From Asterias rubens (Eukaryota > Echinodermata > Asteroidea > Forcipulatida > Asteriidae): a stretch of DNA of 64,000 nt. How positions within the stretch are numbered: position 1 is the stretch's first letter; the number at the start of each line of letters is the position of its first letter. The position numbers were made by a program, and so were the translations under genes. The notes beneath the pieces are model-generated. The model saw only the letters and a program-made list of their open reading frames with translations, was not told where the DNA came from and ran no database searches. Of this stretch, positions 1 to 12,531 are shown in pieces. The DNA lies in assembly GCF_902459465.1 (NCBI RefSeq), contig NW_022985694.1, positions 1 to 64,000 on the forward strand. The letters are read 5' to 3'.

Positions 1-186
1 AGGGGGTACTTTAACTGCGGTGTGATCCCTAAAGGCAGTTTTTGTTTTTCAACATTTTTTCTTATTTTTTTTTCTTTACTTTATTTTTTTGGGGGGAGCC
101 CTAAAGCCACATAGTCCCTTCCCCCTAGATCCGCCAAAGGAATGCGAGATACTTGTTTTAATATCATTTTGCAAGACAATACTCAC

Positions 187-3100
187 CAGTTGTACATCAA
201 TAAAGGCTTTCATTGTTTCCTTTGGCCCAAATCTGCCACCAGTTTTCTTTTTGTCGCAGCCATCAAATATCATTGGAATGACAAAGAATGACAGGTTGAT
301 CTTCTCATCTGTTAAAAAAGAGTATGGAAATTTGAGCAAGTTATATCAACACTAGGATAATGGTCCAAAACAGTAATCATCAACCGCCTTAACTTTGCCA
401 TATTAGGATCAACTTCAATAGACCTTTATCATTGTGAGGCCATCTTGTATTTCTCCCATTGAAGTCATGTAACCAAACCGAGGCTGAAAGGACAAATAGT
501 TTGGTTCCTTTTTATATGTAAATAAATATGGGCAATCATTACTTTTATTGGATACTATGGCGCATGGCCAAAATGAATTCAGCATGATAAAGGCCTACAT
601 TCTGTGTGTCTTACCCAAGTTATCACCGTAATGAAGGAAATCATATTTACGTAAGGGAATTAGTCAATGCAGCATTTAATTGGAAATCCTCAGCCACTTC
701 AAATCTGGAGGATGTTGTCTTGAGAACACTCAAAATTATATTCTGAAAATTTACCAACTCTTCCAATGAATTAAGCAATGATCGGACAACCCGACATTCT
801 CAAAATGTGAAAAATACCTTCTGTCAGTTTCTTTACATCAGTACTGGCATCAAGACCTAACACATCCTTCCAAAGGGAAACATCTGTGTGGCATAATCTA
901 TCAGTGAGTCCGACAAGCCGCCCCATTTGTCAGTCAGTCTGTCAGCAACTTTTGGGTACATCAGCTGGAAGTCTTGCTCAATCTTAAGTAAAAGTGATTA
1001 AATGAAACATTCTTGTTGGTTGTGGAGCACTACATTGACTTCCCCAAAGCTAAATTACATGCTGACCAATATTGCAAACTCTTCAGAAACAAAGAAAATC
1101 AAAGTCAGCATTAGCTAGGACTGACTGGTTTTAAGGGTATGTAAAGCATTATGAGTACACAAAGAGTTATGAAAATGATGTATAAAACTTAACTAGTGCG
1201 AAGCAAAGACAATTAGAATTAACCAGGACTTCTGAGTGATAGCTACAGCACTACCAGGATGGTTTCAAGACTGTTATGGTAGCCTCCTAAATAATCATTA
1301 CCAAGTTTCTCACACCCCATAAATGTAATGCAGACAATATTATTCTCACTGCTTTGACAAATAAAGAGCTCGAGAAAAGAAGATATTGACTACCACAGTT
1401 TGAAATGATTTGACTTTGTAGTAACCTACCATCCCAATACCAAGCAGCCTGGGGAACTCCTCCAAGATTTCTGCAACAGTTCTCTCCCTATCTTTCACCC
1501 ATTCTGCCCTGTGCTTTGATGTCAATGACATGTACTCTTTGACTTTGGTAGTAGGTGCACAGTTGTCCTTTAGCCACTGAACCTTTGCAAGTACATCTTC
1601 GGCTGTCTCTTGCTTCTCATCGGGTTCATCAGGAGTTGCTGCACTTGCATTAACTGTTAAAAGTACAAACACATCAATATTATTATAACCTCCAGATAAA
1701 TTATATTAAATAATATCCATTCAGTCCCTTTGTATAGCGATTCATTAAATTTTGTCCTTGCTTCCATGTCCTGAACCAAGTTGGTTGGGTACTCCTGAGG
1801 CAACTCGTGAAGTTGAAAACTATGAGCACACTCTATTTATATGACATGACAATGACTTGTGCATCAGAAATACCACTTTCCTTTTTTTGTCCAGCCCCTA
1901 AAACACAAACTTCCTTGAGTGCTGTTGTTACACATTCCAAGCAAGCAATGCAAACAAGACCTGTGATAAAGAATCCTTTAGTATCTGTGGTGTAACACGG
2001 GCATGGGGCCTTCTAATTAATTTTGTTTTCTATTTATGTGGCATAGTTTTTTTGTTTTTTATGGGGCATTGGGGATTTTGTTATTTTGTTATATTTTTTT
2101 ATATTAGTTTTTGAGTTTTTGTTGTTGTCGTCGATGGTTTTTTTGTTTTTTTTTTTTTTTTTTGGGGGGGGGGGTAATAGGTCAATTACCTTGATGCTTT
2201 CCAACTTCCTCCTTCCTTCCTTGATGCTCTCCAACTTCCTCCTTCCTTATCATATTTTTCCTCACATAACGCAAGTGTTCTTCAAGATAACCACCTGCAG
2301 GGCATCCTTTGGATCCTTTAGTGTAAAAGGCTTCCTTTAGTAAAACAATGACAAAGCATATGTAAATTACACAGACAGGTCTAATTGTTTTTTCACATGC
2401 ACTGACAATTGTGACCATCCACCAGGAATGGGCTAAAAGTTGGGTTTTAGATTATTTGGCAAGTTAAGACTCCTGAAAATAAGTTTTAAAATTGTACATT
2501 GTGTGTTTGTGTTGCTTGGTGGACAGAAAATAAACGTCACCGCTTGTGACTAAATCTTGTGTTTTCTATTGTTGGACATACCTCAATATTATTATACCTA
2601 CTTTAAAGCCCATTTGTGGTGGACAGTCACAATTTGCCATACTTCATATGGAGTTGATTGTCTCATAACCTTCCAAGATGAAAGTATGTACACAAAATTT
2701 TAATAATTATTGAAATTTAATGTAGAATATATGAATATTCATAAGCTAAGTGAACCAAGTGTGCATACTATTTCCAATCTTCAGATAAAAGCTTTAATAG
2801 TCGTGGTGATGACTAGGGCCATTCAATTGTACAAGCCTCTCTGATTCGGATGGGTTGCCCTTCAATAAGGCAAACATTATACTTACATATCCTGTGATTC
2901 CTTGAGGGTCTTTCAGGCTTGGGAATGCAGCAATCACACTCTCAGCCAGAGCACTCTTTTCAAATGCACCAGGGCTGTAACATCAAAGAAAATACTTGCT
3001 TAAAACACAGCCATTTCTATAATGAGCATAAAGTGTGACATGGGAGAGGATTTAACGGAATAGTACCAACAAAATGAAGTACTTAGTACACTGCCATATA

Positions 3101-4642
3101 TTTTGGTCTGTGTTTTCAGGAATTGTATAGTAAGGACAAACATTTTGTCATCAATTTGTAGAAGGTATATGAATTAACAACATTTCAGCAAGCACATTTC
3201 AACAAACAGGAACAAGCATGTTTATGACTTATTGGCTGGCCTTGCTCATGCAAGACTTATTTTACTGTCATGAACATGTAATTTCTTTTAAACCTCATTA
3301 GTTTTTAAGTTTTGACTGCCCCAAAAACACTCTGGGTTGAGAATTTTGATTAAGCAGCATTTGAAAACTTTATTTTGTTATTTCTGTCATCCCTTTCCAG
3401 GCCATTCTGTCATTCTTGGTTACGTAAATCTAACACTTTTCAAATGACACTGTAACTTTTCAAATAAATTTATATTCTTTTCTTTTTATTTTAAAACCTT
3501 TTTGGAGCACGTATCAATCATGAACATCATTCTTGTCATTTGAACATGTTTCTCTTTTTCACAAAATTGGTGTGAAGGTTCCCATATCCATGTTGTCATT
3601 AACAAAATCCAACTTTATATTCGAATGGCCTTATAGACATGTACTTACTTTTTTCCATGATGGGAAATCAAGTAGCTCACTAATATCCTGACTAGTTGAT
3701 GCCTGACTTTTTTCGTCAAGAATCCAGATTGCTCGATGCTCCGAGTGACACTCTTTCCTTCTGGAGATTCACTAAGAATCTTCTTGGTATCCTGTTGAAC
3801 AGTGATATATATGAAGATTGGATATAATTGCTATAGTCTTTTACAGATTGGTATGCAAGGTAAACCGTTGTACACACTGAAAAAGGTGAGGAGTCCTTCA
3901 AATTTATCTTAATTGCTTTCATACATATCATTTCAAAATTGTCCCTTTCCCAAGGCCCCTATGTTTTCCCAATGGAATTCGGTCACCTTTTTAAAACTGA
4001 GAATGTCGGGGGGTTTACCCATACAAGTTGTGCATTGTCCTAAGGAAACTGTGTGTGGTAAAGATGGTAATATGTCTCTTTATACATTATGGGTAAGGAA
4101 GGGATACACAAAATATGCAAATATCAATGTTCAAGTCTACCATTGGTATACTTATAATTCCACACAACGGCATAGATGTAGGGTGATTATTCAATAATTG
4201 GGAACCCTTTCTTGTCTTCACTTTTCTTGTGCGACTTCATGAAGCTCAATCATCTTTTAGCAAAGCTGCTGTAAAACTATTAAAACAAAATCAGCAAACA
4301 ACCATTGAGCTACACACAATGAAAAACAGAAGCTCTATCTGCATAAAAATTAAAGATAATTAAGTTTAAAACAAACGTCTTACTTACAAACAAAAGTCTC
4401 TTCTGTCTTTTCATGGGTGGGGGTGACATCTGTGACAATGGAAAAAGCCCAACTGTCCGAGTCTGACAAAGAGGCTGCACTGGAAACATCCCCTGTTACT
4501 GGTGTGCCTAACACAGGTGCAACTTCACTGAAGTCCGAACTGGAACTCAGCATTGACTGACAATCAAAGAAGCCGTTTCCGGTCCAAAGTCAAGCATATC
4601 CCTTGGTAGCTGAATTGGTATTGCTGTTACCCGAGGTCCAAA
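187..4642 (-). pseudogene. SAMD3-like accessory transposon gene, left-arm copy, 3' end outside the window
   Basis: Mirror copy of the multi-exon gene at 12532-17900. Recognisable exons on the minus strand lie at 4642 down to about 4386, about 3800-3660, 2990-2890, 2335-2190, 1655-1430, 990-826 and 308-187, most with AG acceptors and GT donors in the same places as the right arm. The last coding exon of the right copy (17565-17900) would map beyond base 1 and cannot be seen. At the exon around 2190-2335 this copy keeps the frame open past the VRK motif, whereas the right-arm copy is one A shorter and stops early. The left copy is therefore not simply the broken one. The protein family is SAMD3-like. 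I infer an accessory role in transposition from its constant position downstream of the transposase. Confidence 0.75.
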
Positions 4643-4853
4643 CTGTACAACAAACAAAAAGGGGCTAGATTAAATATAGATTACTTACTAAATTACCACT
4701 ACTCCTTCTGCCAGATGAAATTGGAATTGTCTCAAAGAAAAGCATAGAAAAGCAAAAATAACCATGCTTCTTACAGTAGTCTGTTTTATGTTTCCTAGTG
4801 AGGAAAAAAAGTAATAATAATGGTTCTGTATTAAACATACCAGTACAGTATCA

Positions 4854-7296
4854 TCATACAAGGTTGAATGGTGTTATGATGTACCACGAAGAGTCGTCCT
4901 TACCACTGCACTTAGTTGCATGGAATGGTCTGCACACGAGAAGTTCTTTGGGCTGTTTGATGAAAACACTTTCAGACTCTTCCACAGCATAAGAGTGTCT
5001 ATGCCTGTTGTAATACTTGGTATGCCATGACCGTAGGACAAAGTAGATACTGCTCTCAACTATTATGATATGCTTTACTTGTGAGAATTGTGGCTCTTTG
5101 GCAGTCCAGTCAACCAGAATCATGCAGTTTGGTTTGTATGTATGTCTGAATGGAAACACTTCCTGACAAAATGACTTGAGCATCTTTTCCACACCCAAGG
5201 AAGGAACACACATCATTCACTTCATCCAGAGAAGAAACCAGAACAGAAATCTGATCCCTTACTTCTAATTCACTGTTCAATGGCTTCCTCAGTAAGAAAG
5301 TATAGCTTTGTTGCTGCTGATGCCTGATACTGACTGTCTTTGCAACATTCTTGTAATTGTTACAAGCTCTAGCCCACCTTTTAAAAGGTTTGTGCTTGCC
5401 CTCTTTGCGCATACTTGAGTACTGTTCCAGAGGTCCAAGAAGTTGTATTACCCGAGGGTAGTGGATTAAAAAATGCTGTTTCGGGATAAGGTGACGGTCT
5501 TGAAAGAGGCTCAGAAAGAGCCGATGATGGTCTGCAATCAAAGCTTTCAAAATGTATACGCCTGCATGGCTAATGCGTGGAGCTACTACGATTTTATATA
5601 TGTCAAGCAGCAACAGGAACATCTCCCACACATCAGATTCCTCATCTACCAAGTCACCAATGATCAAGGGAAGATACAAAGCTAAGATTCTTGTCTGTGC
5701 AGCCTTCTGACCACTTGAACCTGATGGATTCCTGAGTGCTGAATCCTGAATTATACTTGGTTTACTTTTTTTATCCGCAAACCCATAGCCAAATGAAGAA
5801 ATGCGATTGTTTACTTCTTCAAGAGTAAAACATCCTTCCAATGAGCTCACCAAGAGTAAGTTTTATTTCAAGTGGGAAAATACCCTCAAGTAAGTCATGC
5901 ATTACATCATGTTACATGATTGTCGGTGACATGGAAGCCAGTCAACTTATTCAGTTCAGAAGACCGTTTGATCCCTGTCTTTGAGACATTGTCCAACACA
6001 AGGTCCGCTTCAAAGCTGTTTTTGTCTCTTAAAAGTGACACATCTTCTACAAGTTGCTTTTTAGTGATCTCCTTTGGTGCCTTGCAAAACCGACAAGGAT
6101 AGTTAGCACTGAAGCTACCTACAAAACCGAGTGTTTCATGAAGCCCTAAGTTGTCACCTATCACCTGAAAAACAACTGGTCTTACCAAGCCTGAATAGGA
6201 TTGACAAGAAACTTCTATTCCCTGTCTTTCGATATCATTCAGGTCTTTCACAATCACTGATAGTATGCTGTCAATGCCATATTTGGCAACTTCAGATCTT
6301 TTTGCACACGCTGCCAATAAAATGTTACTAAGAGAAGCCTGGAACTGAGCAGGCAGACAAAGCAGACTAATATAAAGCCAGTGAGTTATTTATTCCTTTT
6401 TTAGAACCGAGGGGGTTCCCTGTTTCATAATCATCACAATACAATAGAATAGGGATGACAACATCGGCACTTGCAGAAAATTTACCCTTAAAGTAACTTC
6501 CATCGCGATAGGACTGTAACACAAGCCATCCTCACAGGGTTTTGATGAAGAATTGCAGCCATCACTCCTGGCTGCTCCAGATGTTTCCTGAGTGTTTTCT
6601 TCATGGGAACATATTGGAAGCTGTCATTTTTTACTTTCTGTTTTACTCCTCCAGTTGAGGTATCACTCTGTGATGTGAATGACTGACCCAGCACCCTTTC
6701 CTCTGGGCTGATGAAATATCCCTTATCTTTGAAGTATTTGTCCTGTTGGTACTGTGATCGAAGGCCTTCAAAGGTTTTTTTTACAACCTCACATTCTTGA
6801 AAAACTGTTTCAAATTTTGAGAGATTTGCCTCCTTGAACTGTGTTTGAACCTCTTCCACAATAGAGGAAAGCTTATGCTGTAGATGATTAGCAATGATCT
6901 CCACCAGCCCTTCAACTTCATATATGATCTGTTGCACATTGGATATGGTATAGCAGTTGCTTTCATGTTCGCTACAAAATAAGAAACTGCTTCAGCAAGG
7001 GTATCTTTGCATGTTTGTCGATCTTCATCCAAACTTTCATTATCTTGCACGTCCATTCCTTCATATCCACCACGCCATGCTCATTTTCTGATTCTTCACC
7101 TTGGGTATGTTCTTGCATGTCTGCATGCTTTGCCAATATGACGTCGATAACGATAATGAGAAAATGCCAAACAGCCATCTTGTCTACATATGACAAATGT
7201 TGATGCACCAGAATGTAAACTATGGATGTATTTTAGGTGATTGAAAAGACCCTTAATTCCCCCATGGACTTCAGATAAGCACTTGTAGCACAACAT
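4854..7296 (-). pseudogene. Zinc-finger DDE (CMC/CACTA-like) transposase, left-arm copy with frameshifts
   Basis: Mirror copy of 9861-12315. It is broken into at least five open pieces by 1-3 base gaps, for example near 7050-7145 (zinc-finger region), near 6545 and near 5140. The piece ending at 4854 keeps the true C-terminus, including a stretch of about 65 residues that the right-arm copy loses by a two-base gap. Catalytic-region motifs are all present in one frame or another: the DNLGLH segment, the CxxC of CRFC, and the GKHKPF segment after the presumed catalytic glutamate. A matching upstream SAM-like exon lies at 7444-7335. The gaps are clustered and substitutions are rare, so base-calling error must be considered alongside real decay. 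Confidence 0.8.
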
Positions 7297-8040
7297 AGTT
7301 TCTTCTTACAATACTAAAAAGGCAAACAACTCACTTGCTTTTTCCACTTTGCCAAGAACTTAACTCGCAACCCAACTTTTGGAATTAGCGGTGTAATGTC
7401 CTCTTCTCTTAACAGCTCCAAGGCTTCTATATCTATTGCATTATCTGTGTGAAAAATGAATAAAACATAACTGATACTAAATTTTCTACTCAGAATGTTT
7501 TACTAGTTACAAAAATGTAAATACATTAAGAAGAGTTTTCTCAAGTGCTGGGGTTATGAAAACAGCTGAATGTTTTTGTGTACTATAACATGTCCTAGTG
7601 ATTTAATTTAATTGTTTTAATTTAGTATGAGGCACTTAAACTTAAAATTGAGCAAAATGATCATGACACACAACTGCTATACAGTGTTAGTAACTATAAT
7701 AAAACAGTGCAGTCAATAGGCCTAAGGCCTAGTAAGTCCTAAATTGTAAATGGTAAAAATTCTATCTCAAAAACACAAAGTCTCAACGACTATGTTGACG
7801 CGGCACCAGACTAACATTTTTCTAGGTAGGTGCTACAATTTTAAGTCCCAAAAGACAGTCACTGCCCATGTTCAGAAAGCCCCAGTAAAAATAACGTAAA
7901 ATATATGCTACATGTACAGTGCAAAACTGCAAGTACATGTACAAAACTACAAGAATACCAGTGCCAATATATTATACCAGTGCCAACACATCTACTGCTA
8001 AGTAAAATAGACACTACACATTAGAAAATGTAAAAACATG

Positions 8041-8430
8041 GACAGTTCTTTAAAAAGTTTAACTTAAAGTTGCATAAAATAGATGCCATGCAATGTTTTT
8101 TTGCCCAACCAGTAATACTTTTGCAGGAACCCTACTCAAAAGTTGGGCATGACTAAATTTGGCATGTTTAAAATAAATTCACTTAAATTTGCATAAAGAC
8201 ATGTCATGCAATGTTTTTTGCCCAACTATATTACTATTGCAGGAACCCTACTCAAAAGTTGGGCATGATGGGTTTGACAATGCCCAACCTTTATTGGAAG
8301 AAATATCCCACTCAAACATTGGGTATTACGCATATTACAATAACCCAACTAATGAAAGAAACTAGGACTTTTGCCTAAAAGTTGAACGTTAGTAGCTCTA
8401 ACATTGCTCAAAAGTTGGACAGCAAGGCTT
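8041..8430 (-). repeat. Subterminal CCCAAC repeats of the CMC element, left arm
   Basis: Two copies of a unit of about 120 bp, each containing an AACCCTACTCAAAAGTTGGGC-type core (about 8100-8150 and 8215-8270). Shorter degenerate copies built on TTGGGC/GCCCAA follow. Clusters of short repeats next to the transposase gene are typical of CACTA-type subterminal regions, where the transposase binds. The mirror copy is at 8715-9110. Confidence 0.65.
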
Positions 8431-8528
8431 AACTTACATGACATGAGTTATGGCAAGTTGTCTGCTGGAAATTGTAAAAAAAAAATTAAAAGCAAAAAAG
8501 CAAAACACAAAGGATGAAACCGACAAAA

Positions 8529-8619
8529 AATGTATGCGTTTGTTAAAAATATGGTATGGCGTTTTTTTGCTTGTTTGTTTGGTAGATATTTGGTTCAGTT
8601 GTATGTGTGTGTGTGGTTT
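8529..8619. other. Single-copy loop at the centre of the palindrome
   Basis: About 91 bases between the two arms that do not pair with each other. They are T/G-rich with a short TGTGTGTG run. The flanks are A-rich on the left (about 8478-8505) and T-rich on the right (about 8645-8675). No coding potential is visible. A small loop between near-identical arms is expected both from a head-to-head duplication and from a foldback artefact. Confidence 0.75.
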
Positions 8620-8714
8620 TTTGTCGGTTTTCATCCTTTTGTTTTTGCTTTTTTGCTTTTAATTTTTTTTTTTACAATTTCCAGCAGACAACTTGCCATA
8701 ACTCATGTCATGTA

Positions 8715-9110
8715 AGTTAAGCCTTGCTGTCCAACTTTTGAGCAATGTTAGAGCTACTAACGTTCAACTTTTAGGCAAAAGTCCTAGTTTCTTTCATTAG
8801 TTGGGTTATTGTAATATGCGTAATACCCAATGTTTGAGTGGGATATTTCTTCCAATAAAGGTTGGGCATTGTCAACACCCATCATGCCCAACTTTTGAGT
8901 AGGGTTCCTGCAATAGTAATACTAGTTGGGCAAAAAACATTGCATGACATGTCATTTATGCAAATTTAAGTTGAATTTTATTTTAAACATGCCAAATTTA
9001 GTCATGCCCAACTTTTGAGTAGGGTTCCTGCAAAAGTATTACTGGTTGGGCAAAAAACATTGCATGGCATCTATTTTATGCAACTTTAAGTTAAACTTTT
9101 TAAAGAACTG
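8715..9110 (+). repeat. Subterminal CCCAAC repeats of the CMC element, right arm
   Basis: Mirror of 8041-8430. Two units of about 120 bp (around 8885-9000 and 9005-9110) share GCCCAACTTTTGAGTAGGG. Degenerate shorter copies lie between 8720 and 8875. The same TTGGG theme returns near the opposite end of the element (19645-20260), so these look like transposase-binding subterminal arrays. Confidence 0.65.
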
Positions 9111-9712
9111 TCCATGTTTTTACATTTTCTAATGTGTAGTGTCTATTTTTACTTAGCAGTAGATGTGTTGGCACTGGTATAATATATTGGCACTGGTATT
9201 CTTGTAGTTTTTGTACATGTACTTGCAGTTTTGCACTGTACATGTAGCATATATTTTACGTTATTTTTACTGGGGCTTTCTGAACATGGGCAGTGACTGT
9301 CTTTTGGGACTTAAAAATTGTAGCACCTACCTAGAAAAATGTTAGTCTGGTGCCGCGTCAACATAGTCGTTGAGACTTTGTGTTTTTGAGATAGAATTTT
9401 TACCATTTTACAATTTAGGACTTACTAGGCCTTAGGCCTATTGACTGCACTGTTTTATTATAGTTACTAACACTGTATAGCAGTTGTGTGTCATGATCAT
9501 TTTGCTCAATTTTAAGTTTAAGTGCCTCATACTAAATTAAAACAATTAAATTAAATCACTAGGACATGTTATAGTACACAAAAACATTCAGCTGTTTTCA
9601 TAACCCCAGCACTTGAGAAAACTCTTCTTAATGTATTTACATTTTTGTAACTAGTAAAACATTCTGAGTAGAAAATTTAGTATCAGTTATGTTTTATTCA
9701 TTTTTCACACAG

Positions 9713-9822
9713 ATAATGCAATAGATATAGAAGCCTTGGAGCTGTTAAGAGAAGAGGACATTACACCGCTAATTCCAAAAGTTGGGTTGCGAGTTAAGTT
9801 CTTGGCAAAGTGGAAAAAGCAA
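9713..9822 (+). CDS. SAM-like domain exon upstream of the transposase
   Basis: Open exon of 110 bases between a CACACAG acceptor (ends 9712) and a GTGAGT donor (9823). It encodes a helix-rich stretch with the pattern IDIEALELLREEDI, then IPKVGLRVKFLAKW, which fits the second half of a sterile alpha motif (a glycine-arginine-lysine turn before the last helix). An identical mirror exon is at 7444-7335. I cannot show which downstream exon it joins. It may be the N-terminus of the transposase mRNA, or belong to a SAM-containing transcript that continues into the SAMD3-like exons. No earlier exon was found between the palindrome loop and this exon. Confidence 0.55.
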
Positions 9823-9860
9823 GTGAGTTGTTTGCCTTTTTAGTATTGTAAGAAGAAACT

Positions 9861-12315
9861 ATGTTGTGCTACAAGTGCTTATCTGAAGTCCATGGGGGAA
9901 TTAAGGGTCTTTTCAATCACCTAAAATACATCCATAGTTTACATTCTGGTGCATCAACATTTGTCATATGTAGACAAGATGGCTGTTTGGCATCATTTTC
10001 TCATTTATCGTCATATCGACGTCATATCTTGGCAAAGCATGCAGACATGCAAGAACATACCCAAGGTGAAGAATCAGAAAATGAGCATGGCGCTGGTGGA
10101 TATGAAGGAATGGACGTGCAAGATAATGAAAGTTTGGATGAAGATCGACAAACATGCAAAGATACCCTTGCTGAAGCAGTTTCTTATTTTGTAGCGAACA
10201 TGAAAGCAACTGCTATACCATATTCCAATGTGCAACAGATCATATATGAAGTTGAAGGGCTGGTGGAGATCATTGCTAATCATCTACAGCATAAGCTTTC
10301 CTCTATTGTGGAAGAGGTTCAAACACAGTTCAAGGAGGCAAATCTCTCAAAATTTGAAACAGTTTTTCAAGAATGTGAGGTTGTAAAAAAAACCTTTGAA
10401 GGCCTTCGATCACAGTACCAACAGGACAAATACTTCAAAGATAAGGGATATTTCATCAGCCCAGAGGAAAGGGTGCTGGGTCAGTCATTCACATCACAGA
10501 GTGATACCTCAACTGGAGGAGTAAAACAGAAAGTAAAAAATGACAGCTTCCAATATGTTCCCATGAAGAAAACACTCAGGAAACATCTGGAGCAGCCAGG
10601 AGTGATGGCTGCAATTCTTCATCAACAACCCTGTGAGGATGGCTTGTTGTTACAGTCCTATCGCGATGGAAGTTACTTTAAGGGTAAATTTTCTGCAAGT
10701 GCCGATGTTGTCATCCCTATTCTATTGTATTGTGATGATTATGAAACAGGGAACCCCCTCGGTTCTAAAAAAGGAATAAATAAACTCACTGGCTTTTATA
10801 TTAGTCTGCTTTGTCTGCCTGCTCAGTTCCAGGCTTCTCTTAGTAACATTTTATTGGCAGCGTGTGCAAAAAGATCTGAAGTTGCCAAATATGGCATTGA
10901 CAGCATACTATCAGTGATTGTGAAAGACCTGAATGATATCGAAAGACAGGGAATAGAAGTTTCTTGTCAATCCTATTCAGGCTTGGTAAGACCAGTTGTT
11001 TTTCAGGTGATAGGTGACAACTTAGGGCTTCATGAAACACTCGGTTTTGTAGGTAGCTTCAGTGCTAACTATCCTTGTCGGTTTTGCAAGGCACCAAAGG
11101 AGATCACTAAAAAGCAACTTGTAGAAGATGTGTCACTTTTAAGAGACAAAAACAGCTTTGAAGCGGACCTTGTGTTGGACAATGTCTCAAAGACAGGGAT
11201 CAAACGGTCTTCTGAACTGAATAAGTTGACTGGCTTCCATGTCACCGACAATCATGTAACTGATGTAATGCATGACTTACTTGAGGGTATTTTCCCACTT
11301 GAAATAAAACTTACTCTTGGTGAGCTCATTGATGAAGGATGTTTTACTCTTGAAGAAGTAAACAATCGCATTTCTTCATTTGGCTATGGGTTTGCGGATA
11401 AAAAAAGTAAACCAAGTATAATTCAGGATTCAGCACTCAGGAATCCATCAGGTTCAAGTGGTCAGAAGGCTGCACAGACAAGAATCTTAGCTTTGTATCT
11501 TCCCTTGATCATTGGTGACTTGGTAGATGAGGAATCTGATGTGTGGGAGATGTTCCTGTTGCTGCTTGACATATATAAAATCGTAGTAGCTCCACGCATT
11601 AGCCATGCAGGCGTATACATTTTGAAAGCTTTGATTGCAGACCATCATCGGCTCTTTCTGAGCCTCTTTCAAGACCGTCACCTTATCCCGAAACAGCATT
11701 TTTTAATCCACTACCCTCGGGTAATACAACTTCTTGGACCTCTGGAACAGTACTCAAGTATGCGCAAAGAGGGCAAGCACAAACCTTTTAAAAGGTGGGC
11801 TAGAGCTTGTAACAATTACAAGAATGTTGCAAAGACAGTCAGTATCAGGCATCAGCAGCAACAAAGCTATACTTTCTTACTGAGGAAGCCATTGAACAGT
11901 GAATTAGAAGTAAGGGATCAGATTTCTGTTCTGGTTTCTTCTCTGGATGAAGTGAATGTGTGTTCCTTCCTTGGGTGTGGAAAAGATGCTCAAGTCATTT
12001 TGTCAGGAAGTGTTTCCATTCAGACATACACATACAAACCAAACTGCATGATTCTGGTTGACTGGACTGCCAAAGAGCCACAATTCTCACAAGTAAAGCA
12101 TCATAATAGTTGAGAGCAGTATCTACTTTGTCCTACGGTCATGGCATACCAAGTATTACAACAGGCATAGACACTCTTATGCTGTGGAAGAGTCTGAAAG
12201 TGTTTTCATCAAACAGCCCAAAGAACTTCTCGTGTGCAGACCATTCCATGCAACTAAGTGCAGTGGTAAGGACGACTCTTCGTGGTACATCATAACACCA
12301 TTCAACCTTGTATGA
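9861..12315 (+). CDS. Zinc-finger DDE transposase (CMC/CACTA-like), right-arm copy
   Basis: Probable DNA-cutting and joining enzyme of the element. The N-terminus (residues 1-65) has two Cys/His zinc-finger-like pairs (CYKC..H..H, then CRQDGC..H..H). The core matches the tnp2-like transposase layout. A first Asp pair lies at residues 292-293 (CDDYETGNPLG). A second Asp at residue 386 (GDNLGLH) is followed by a CxxC. An HD..EG motif comes next, then IPK..FLIHYP, and a Glu at about residue 637 (RKEGKHKPF). The open frame stops at 12113. The left-arm mirror has two more bases near 12100 and stays open, so the intended stop is at 12315. An in-frame three-base loss near 11955 also separates the arms. 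The start is the first ATG after a TTTTAG acceptor (9841-9843). The family assignment is by motif order, and the exact superfamily within CMC is not proven. Confidence 0.8.
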
Positions 12316-12531
12316 TGATACTGTACTGGTATGTTTAATACAGAACCATTATTATTACTTTTTTTCCTCACTAGGAAACATAAAACAGACTACTGTAAGA
12401 AGCATGGTTATTCTTTGCTTTTCTATGCTTTTCTTTGAGACAATTCCAATTTCATCTGGCAGAAGGAGTAGTGGTAATTTAGTAAGTAATCATATATTTA
12501 ATCTAGCCCCTTTTTGTATTTTGTTGTACAG

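Larger units (their letters stand above)
1..8528 (-). repeat. Left arm of a giant inverted repeat
   Basis: Reverse complement of 8620-17199, followed by eye through all coding segments and many introns. The match runs up to base 1: the bases at 1-18 are the reverse complement of those ending near 17199. The arm is therefore cut by the window edge and its true outer end is unknown. In the stretches compared, differences are nearly all gaps of 1-3 bases, with very few substitutions. This is either a recent inverted duplication of a whole CMC transposon or an assembly foldback. Confidence 0.93.

Noticed and set aside
5473-5685. Open frame antisense to the transposase, repeated at 11487-11699
   Set aside because: Shadow of the coding strand. 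It recurs only because the arms are copies of each other.
8478-8675. Facing A- and T-runs as a CMC terminus at the palindrome centre
   Set aside because: No CACTG-type terminal sequence or TA duplication could be found there, so the 5' end of the first element stays unassigned.
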